DNA of 64,000 bases from Bin87 sp965203195. GTDB taxonomy: Bacteria > Chloroflexota > Dehalococcoidia > Lucifugimonadales > UBA3495. The notes beneath the pieces are model-generated. The model saw nothing but the letters and a program-made list of their open reading frames with translations. It searched no databases and was not told the origin of the DNA. Shown piece by piece: positions 61,501-64,000 of the stretch. The position numbers and the translations under genes were made by a program. The stretch spans positions 1,364,001-1,428,000 of the forward strand of contig OZ241860.1 of NCBI GenBank assembly GCA_965203195.1. Reading direction: 5' to 3'. Numbering within the stretch: position 1 is the stretch's first letter; the number at the start of each line of letters is the position of its first letter.

Positions 61501-64000
61501 GGCGTGCCGGTTACCGTCACCGCCTCGCTGAACTCTACATCCACCTCAATGGTTTCGCCCTGCACATAGGTGTTCGCCACCACGCCAGGCGGCGTGGAAC
61601 TGATGGTGACGCTGCTCACCGTGGCCTCGCGGGTTACGATGACGTCTACGGTGTCGGAGCCGGTGTTGCCGTCGGTGTCGGTTACGGTGAGCCGGAAGGT
61701 CAAGGTGATGTCGTTGCCGTTGGCGGCGATGGTGGGCGCCGTGAAAGACACGCTGGCGGTGTTCCTTGCGGCCGGCAACAGGTTGCTGTTGTTGCCGGTG
61801 GTGGGCGCCGTCTGCGTCCAGGCGTAGGTCAGCGGATCGCTGTTGGGATCAATGCCGCTGCCGGTCAGGGTTACGGCGGCCTCCGATTTCACCACCTGGT
61901 CAGCGCCGGCTCTGGCCACCGGGTTGACGCCCGACACGCTGCCGTCAACCTTGTGGCTGGTACTGGCGGCCACCAGTGCGTGGGTCAGATCCGCCGCCAG
62001 CCCGGAGGCGTCCTTAATCGTGCCCTCGTTGAGGGACAGGGCGTCGGCGGCGATGCTGATGCCGTCCGTGTCCGCATCCGCCGCCTGCACGGTGTAGCGG
62101 AAAGTCAGCGTCGTCCCGCTGCTGCCGGAGTGATAATTCGCCGTGTAAGTGGCCGAGTTCCCGCCGGTGATGGTCAACTGCGGCGTTCCGGTTACCGTCA
62201 CCGCCTCGCTGAAACCCACTTCCACCTCAATGGTTTCGCCCTGCACATAGGTGTTGGACACCACGCCAACCGGCGTGGAGCTGACGCTGACGCTGCTCAC
62301 CGTGGCCTGGGCCGTTACGGTGATGGTCACCATGGCGGTGTCGGTTTTGCTCTCGGCGTCGGTTACCTCGAGCTCGAAGGTCAAGGTGAGGTCGTTGCCG
62401 TTGGAGCCGAGGCTGGGCGCGGTGAAGGTCGGCATCTCCGCAGTGCTGTCGCTCAGCGTCACGCCACTGCCCGCCGGCGGCGTCCAGGCGTAGGTCAGAG
62501 CCTGTTCCTCGGGGTCGCTGCTGTCGCTGGCGTCCAAAGTTACGGTGTCGCCCGGCTTCACCACCTGGGCATCGCCGGCGTCGGCGGTGGGCCTGCCCGA
62601 GGCAATCCTGCCGTCCACCTTGTAGTCGTCATCGTTAGTCACGGCATGGCTGCCCAGGGACAGGGCGGCGGGCAGGCCGGAGCTGTCCTTAATCGTTCCG
62701 CTGTTCAGGGACAGGGCGCCGGCGGCAATGCTGATGCCGTTGTTGTCCGTATCCGTCGACGCCACCGTGTAAGTGAAAGTCAGCGTGTTGCCGCCGCTGC
62801 CCGAGGCGTAGCTGGCCTGGCGGGTGGCGCTGCCGATGCCGATGGCCAGCTGCGGCGTTCCGGTTACATCCACCGCCTCGCTGAACTGCGCCGCCACCGA
62901 TATAGTTTCGCCCTGCGCATAGGTGTTGGGGACGGTGTTGCCCGCGCCGCTGATGGTTACGCCGCTCACCTCAGCCTGCCGGGTTACGATTATGGTTACA
63001 TCGTCCGTATCCATGAGGGCGGGGGTGCCACTGTCGGTTACGGTGAGGCGGAAGGTCAAGGTGATGTCGCTGCCGGCGGCGGCGATGGTGGGCGCCGTGA
63101 AAGACACGCTGGCGGTGTTAGCCGAGGAGGGCAGCAGGTTGGCGCCATTGCCGGTAGCGGGCGCCGTCTGCGACCAGGCGTAGGTCAGCGTCTCGCCGTC
63201 GTTGGGGTCGTTGCTGCCGCTGCCGTCCAGGGTTACGGTGGTGGTGGAACCCTGCGCCACCACCTGGTCAGCGCCCGCGTTGGCGACGGGCGTTCCGGTG
63301 GCTATGCTGCCATCCACTTTGTGGCTGGTACTGGCGGTGACTTCGGAATGATCCAGATCGGCGGCCAGGCCGGAGGCGTCATTAATCGTGCCGCTGTTGA
63401 ACTCAAGGGAGTTGGCGTCGATGCTGACGCCATTGTCATCGCTGTCCCCCGACGCCACGGTGTAGGTGAAAGTCAGCGTGTCAGTGCGCGTGCCCGAAGC
63501 GTAGTTGGCGTATCGGGTGGCGCTGCCGATGGTCAGAGGCAGGCGGGGCGTTCCGGTTACATTCACCGTCTCGCTGAACTGCACCGTCACATCAATGTCC
63601 TCGCCCTGGACATAGGTGTTGGCGCGGGTAAATCCCGCCGTGCTGGAAATGGCGAAGCTGCTCACCGTGGCCTGGTGGGTTACGGTGATGGTCACCGTGT
63701 CGGTGTCTTTGTTGCCGTCCGGGTCGGTCACCTCGAGCTCGAAAGTCAGGTCGATGTAAGGGTCGACGTGGCGGAGGGTGGGGGCCGTGAAACGCAGATT
63801 GGGGGCGGTTCCGCTCAGCGCCAGGTTGCTGCCGTCGCCGGTGGCGGGCCCCGTCTGCCTCCAGCTGTAACTCAAAGACCCCGTCTGGCCCGGGTTGGGA
63901 TCCGTGCCGCGGCCGGTTATATCTACGCGGGAGCCCGATTTCACCACCAGATCGCTGCCCGCGTCGGCGGTGGGCTTGCCGGTCTGCCGCGCCACGGAGC
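49512..64000 (-). CDS. Giant modular surface protein with PKD-like repeats and C-terminal anchor (partial, N-terminus outside window)
   Basis: More than 4,820 codons; the start is off the right edge. Order from the N-terminal side: 17 pairs of a PKD-like domain (ADAGxxQVV...LTYAW...DTVTITVT) and a beta domain of about 120 residues (VSSVTISS...TYVQGE, then TFTYTV, SHKVDGS), four further beta domains alone, a capping domain with MEVCLPITPALRSEA and GVTGFSPFAAGYD, a Pro-Thr stalk of about 240 residues, and a hydrophobic helix ending WRRRR. It is a wall- or membrane-anchored adhesin-type protein. No enzyme domain is seen. Roles in cell contact are inferred. Confidence 0.9.
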   Translation of the reverse strand, partial: SVARQTGKPTADAGSDLVVKSGSRVDITGRGTDPNPGQTGSLSYSWRQTGPATGDGSNLALSGTAPNLRFTAPTLRHVDPYIDLTFELEVTDPDGNKDTDTVTITVTHQATVSSFAISSTAGFTRANTYVQGEDIDVTVQFSETVNVTGTPRLPLTIGSATRYANYASGTRTDTLTFTYTVASGDSDDNGVSIDANSLEFNSGTINDASGLAADLDHSEVTASTSHKVDGSIATGTPVANAGADQVVAQGSTTTVTLDGSGSNDPNDGETLTYAWSQTAPATGNGANLLPSSANTASVSFTAPTIAAAGSDITLTFRLTVTDSGTPALMDTDDVTIIVTRQAEVSGVTISGAGNTVPNTYAQGETISVAAQFSEAVDVTGTPQLAIGIGSATRQASYASGSGGNTLTFTYTVASTDTDNNGISIAAGALSLNSGTIKDSSGLPAALSLGSHAVTNDDDYKVDGRIASGRPTADAGDAQVVKPGDTVTLDASDSSDPEEQALTYAWTPPAGSGVTLSDSTAEMPTFTAPSLGSNGNDLTLTFELEVTDAESKTDTAMVTITVTAQATVSSVSVSSTPVGVVSNTYVQGETIEVEVGFSEAVTVTGTPQLTITGGNSATYTANYHSGSSGTTLTFRYTVQAADADTDGISIAADALSLNEGTIKDASGLAADLTHALVAASTSHKVDGSVSGVNPVARAGADQVVKSEAAVTLTGSGIDPNSDPLTYAWTQTAPTTGNNSNLLPAARNTASVSFTAPTIAANGNDITLTFRLTVTDTDGNTGSDTVDVIVTREATVSSVTISSTPPGVVANTYVQGETIEVDVEFSEAVTVTGTPQLTITGGGSPAATYTANYASGSGSATLTFGYTVQSADTAANGVSIAADALSLNGGAIKDASGLAADVTHDAVSASTSHKVDGSVSGMNPVAEAGDDLVVKSGSRVNITGSGTDPNPGQTGSLSYSWRQTGPATGDGSNLALSGTAPNLRFTAPTLRHVDPYIDLTFELEVTDPDGNKDTDTVTITVTHQATVSSFAISSTAGFTRANTYVQGEDIDVTVQFSETVNVTGTPRLPLTIGSATRYANYASGTRTDTLTFTYTVASGDSDDNGVSIDANSLEFNSGTINDASGLAADLDHSEVTASTSHKVDGSIATGTPVANAGADQVVAQGATTTVTLDGSGSSDPNDGETLTYAWTQTAPTTGDGSSLTLSSTTAVSPTFSAPAIAAGGSDITLTFQLEVTDSGSPALMDTDDVTVTVTHQAEVSGVTISGAGNTVPNTYARDETISVAVEFSETVDVTGTPQLAIGIGSATQNASYASGSGGNTLTFTYTVASGDTDNNGISIAAGALSLNSGTIKDSSGLPAALALGANAVTDSASHKVDGSVASGRPTADAGDAQVVKPGDTVTLDASDSSDPEEQALTYAWTPPAGSGVTLSDSAAEMPTFTAPSLGSGGNDLTLTFELEVTDAESKTDTATVSVTVTAQATVSSVSVSSTPVGVVADTYVQGETIAVEVGFSEAVTVTGTPQLTITGGNSATYTANYHSGSGGTTLTFRYTVQAADAAANGISIAADALSLNEGTIKDASGLAADLTHALVAASASHKVDGSVSGVNPVARAGADQVVKSEAAVTLTGSGIDPNSDPLTYAWTQTAPTTGNNSNLLPAARNTASVSFTAPTIAANGNDITLTFRLTVTDTDGNTGSDTVDVIVTREATVSSVTISSTPLGVVADTYVQGETIEVDVAFSEDVTVTGTPQLTITGGNSATYTADYDSDESSGNTLAFTYTVQSADAAANGVSIAADALSLNGGAIKDASGLAADLTHDAVSASTSHKVDGSVSGMNPVADAGSNLVVKSGAGVTLTGSATDPNGDALTYAWTQTAPTTGNGANLLPSPANTASVSFTAPTIAAGGADITLTFQLTARDTGGNTGSDTVDVTVTREATVSSVTIGGADLGDTRDNTYVQGEEIEVAVQFSETVTVDTTGGTPHLPLTIGSATRNAAYASGSGGTTLTFTYTVVSADSDDNGVSIAANVLSLNSGTINDASGLAANRDHNAVDASASHLVDGSIATGQPIADAGDSQVVKPGDTVTLDARGSSDPSNQTLTYAWTPPAGSGVTLNDNTAEMPTFTAPSLGSNGNDLTLTFQLTVTDTDSKTDTATVTITVTAQATVSGVTISGAGGTVDDTYARDETISVEVEFSENVTVDVTGGTPQLAIGIGSATRQAAYDSSASTANTLTFTYTVASTDTDNNGISIAAGALSLNSGTIKDSSNLPAALSLGSHAVTDNASYKVDGSIATGRPTAAAGDNQVVEESTTVTLDGSGSRDPNEGQTLSYSWTQTSGSTVTLTGAATASPTFPAPAINNASDPDITLVFRLTVTDDGQPPLSDTDEVTIKVTRQATVSSVSVSSTPVGVVADTYVQGETIEVSVAFSEAVTVTGTPQLTITGGNSATYTANYDRDESSGSTLAFTYTVQAADADTDGISIAADALSLNEGTIKDASGLAADLTHALVAASTSHKVDGSVSGVNPVARAGADQVVKSEAAVTLTGSGIDPNSGQTATLTYAWSQTAPATGNNSNLLPAARNTASVSFTAPTIAANGNDITLTFRLTVTDSDMNTGSDTVDVIVTHEATVSSVTISSTPLGVVADTYVQGETIEVEVEFSEAVTVTGTPQLTITGGNSATYTANYDSDESSGSTLAFTYTVQSADAAANGISIAADALSLNGGTIKDASGLAADLTHDAVAANNSHKVDGSVSGMNPVADAGSNLVVKSGAGVTLTGSATDPNSDPLTYAWTQTAPTTGDGANLLPSPANTASVSFTAPTIAAGGADITLTFRLTATDTGGNTGSDTVDVIVTREATVSSVSISSTAGSTRANTYVQGESITASVQFSETVTVTGTPRLGITIGSATRQADYDSSASTANTLTFTYTVASGDSDTNGVSIAVNTLSLNGGTIKDASGLAAALAHNAVDASTSHLVNGSIAAGQPKANAGSDQVVAQEAAVTLTGSGTDPNSGQTLTYAWTQTAPMTGSGSGLSLTNANTAQASFNAPTIAAGGSDITLTFRLTVTDSGQTPLTDTDDVTVTVTHQAEVSGVTISGAGNTVPNTYARGETISVEVQFSENVTVDTTGGTPQLAIGIGSATRQANYDSSASTANTLTFTYTVASTDTDNNGISIAAGALSLNSGTIKDSSGLAAALGLGSHAVTDDDDYKVDGSVASGRPTADAGDAQVVKPGDTVTLDASDSSDPEEQALTYAWTPPAGSGVTLSDSAAEMPTFTAPNLGSGGADLTLTFELEVTDAESKTDTATVTITVTAQATVSSVTISSTAGGTRDDTYVRGQDIDVAVQFSENVTVDTTGGTPRLGITIGSATRYASYDSGASTANTLTFTYAVASGDSDANGVSIAANALDLNGGAIKDASELAANLNHSAVDASASHKVDGSIATGQPKANAGADQVVAQGSSTTVTLDGSGSDDPNTGQTLTYSWTQTAPTTGAGSGLTLSSTTAVSPTFSAPAIAAGGSDIDLEFRLTVTDNGQTPLSDTDDVTIKVTRQATVNAVGGVTISSTSGTTRDDTYVRDETISVAVQFTENVNVDTTNGTPRLPITIGSATGNADYASGSGGTTLTFSYTVQSGDEDTDGVSIAANALILNGGTISDDSGLAAALAHSAVDAGSSHQVDGSIATGTPVAKTGADRTVAAATLVTLDGSDSTDPNGDTLTYAWSQTPPQNQTLSDATAAQPTFTAPAIAAGGSDITLTFQLTVTDTDSNSDSATVTITVTAPAAAEAVNITSSPQSATTYGAGERIRMSVDFDENVTVTGRPRLAITMGTQTRHAEFAGVTSNDTLRFTYTVQTADADSDGISIAAAALSLNGGTIISAANSIAANTGLGAHALSNQPDHKVDGGTAPAVGVTGVRITSNPAGNDDVYAAGEKIIVAVDFGQNMAVTGSPQLRLTIGAATRLAAQTGTVDTAVDFEYTITAADLDADGISIAHNALRLNGGTIQSSPGAVNAAPGLFTHAVYQHPAHKVDGGGSTVGAGSVPPSVSGVSIASTPQSGDTYGAGEIIRARVTFSAAVNATGNPGLLLTIGSLANTRRATLVGGAAPGATTLTFAYTVAATDADTDGVSVAANALSGGVIQTSGGTMAARHLGGQVINNAGDHKVNGSTAPTPAVRGLTIQSAPLRSDNYYSASDVISVAVDFGHEMTVTGAPRLTITIGTGDNNRRAAAYRRISGSSLIFEYIVQAADQDNNGITIAANALSLNGGTIRSVNGKDATLALGSHALPTDQSDHKVDGSITVPPRITRIHITSEPLIGNTYGRGETVNLEANFSKAITITGGSPQLTLTLGSQQKQAGYDSVNVVDAKFNYDVAAADRAASGIIIPANAVRRNGATIRSSVGSVDAELNSNREAPNPSHRVDGSVDRRGVKIEVSGTNGAPDGVIIFLRNPQPDPMPRIEVGPVDPDGLSDGTQFSLGDAGARIMVDITVDIVPLGGMEVCLPITPALRSEAQSARKSLRLLRYTDDAWTSVAGARDFDSHICAPGVTGFSPFAAGYDAPEVPAEPPPQSVPAQQTPTPTPTPSPTPTPTPTPTPTPTPAPTPTPTPVPTPTPTPAPTLAPTPTPVPTPTPTPAPTATPTPTPAPTATPAPTPTPTIEPTPPLGHTPLLTPVPTPPADDNGDDDFRASASGSGGAMPVATPRPVPTPSPTPAAPTATPPAATRPPTATPALSPSPTPDTPPPAASSPATPAPAATPASPPTPAATPAPMPTLAAAAATPAATATAQPTPTPAAPPVPPTTAPPQPSTPPATGGISGLAIAGIVIAAILILAILGGGVFLWRRRR
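50081..50330 (-). repeat. Simple repeat encoding the Pro-Thr stalk
   Basis: Six-base-like ggcgtn units (ggcgtgggcgtaggcgtcgg type) coding for TPTPTPAPTP. Prone to slippage; length in this assembly may be uncertain. Less regular Pro/Ala/Thr sequence continues on the C-terminal side to about 49640. Confidence 0.85.
55746..63970 (-). repeat. Higher-order repeat, period about 2,739 bp, three copies
   Basis: Anchor accgggttcatgcccgac occurs at 55746, 58495 and 61231 (spacings 2749 and 2736). Anchor gggtt(g/a)acgcccgacacg occurs at 56443, 59182 and 61921 (2739 and 2739). cccgtctgcctccagctgta occurs at 61111 and 63850 (2739). Each copy has four PKD/beta pairs of distinct type in the same order (913 codons). 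The two copies nearest the right edge are nearly identical over their first 250 codons. Confidence 0.85.

Overview
The window looks like a piece of a GC-rich bacterial chromosome, most likely from Chloroflexota (SAR202/Dehalococcoidia-like or a sponge-associated relative). This is an inference from gene content: a complex I operon without visible nuoE/F/G, a luciferase-like flavin monooxygenase, a CaiB/BaiF CoA-transferase, an SDR and a 3-hydroxyisobutyrate dehydrogenase-like enzyme side by side, and a very large modular surface protein. No rRNA or ribosomal protein gene is present to settle the taxonomy.

Layout. 1-10.6 kb: minus-strand complex I operon nuoA-B-C-D-H-I-J-K-(DUF2007-like)-L-M-N, tightly packed, with an extended -10 promoter ahead of nuoA; nuoN runs off the left edge. 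10.7-15.0 kb: an unusual chaperone set, a J-domain protein, a large protein with a GrpE-like C-terminus, and an Hsp70-like ATPase. 15.3-23.5 kb: two paralogous DNA methyltransferase-HNH endonuclease fusions surrounding nadA, miaB, tRNA-Ser and a graveyard of decayed insertion sequences. 23.6-28.3 kb: metabolic genes (SDR, HIBADH-like, LLM oxidoreductase, CoA-transferase) and a small relic of a second LLM gene.

28.3-38.8 kb is a dense defence-type island. It holds a sliding clamp next to an Mrr-like endonuclease. Divergent from these is a third methyltransferase overlapping a coiled-coil protein built of 63-bp repeats. Then come an MBL hydrolase, a D-hydroxyacid dehydrogenase, a small membrane protein, a TcmP/three-Cys-motif pair, and an AAA ATPase + DUF4276 pair that resembles AbiL-type abortive infection modules. 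38.9-49.5 kb returns to mostly core genes: alaS-ruvX, a Cys-cluster HTH protein behind a near-perfect promoter, acyl-CoA dehydrogenase, a Lrp-type RAM protein, an NHL protein, plsC-like and cmk, tRNA-Arg, tRNA-Pro, tenA and a STAS protein.

49.5-64 kb is one minus-strand ORF of more than 4,800 codons. It encodes a surface protein with at least 17 PKD-like/beta-domain pairs, a Pro-Thr stalk and a C-terminal membrane anchor. Its DNA carries a higher-order repeat of about 2,739 bp. The right end of the window lies inside this gene.

Many intergenic spaces carry a TATAAT-like -10 (often with an upstream TG), and these were used to choose several starts. Long open frames opposite most genes are codon-bias shadows and were left out.
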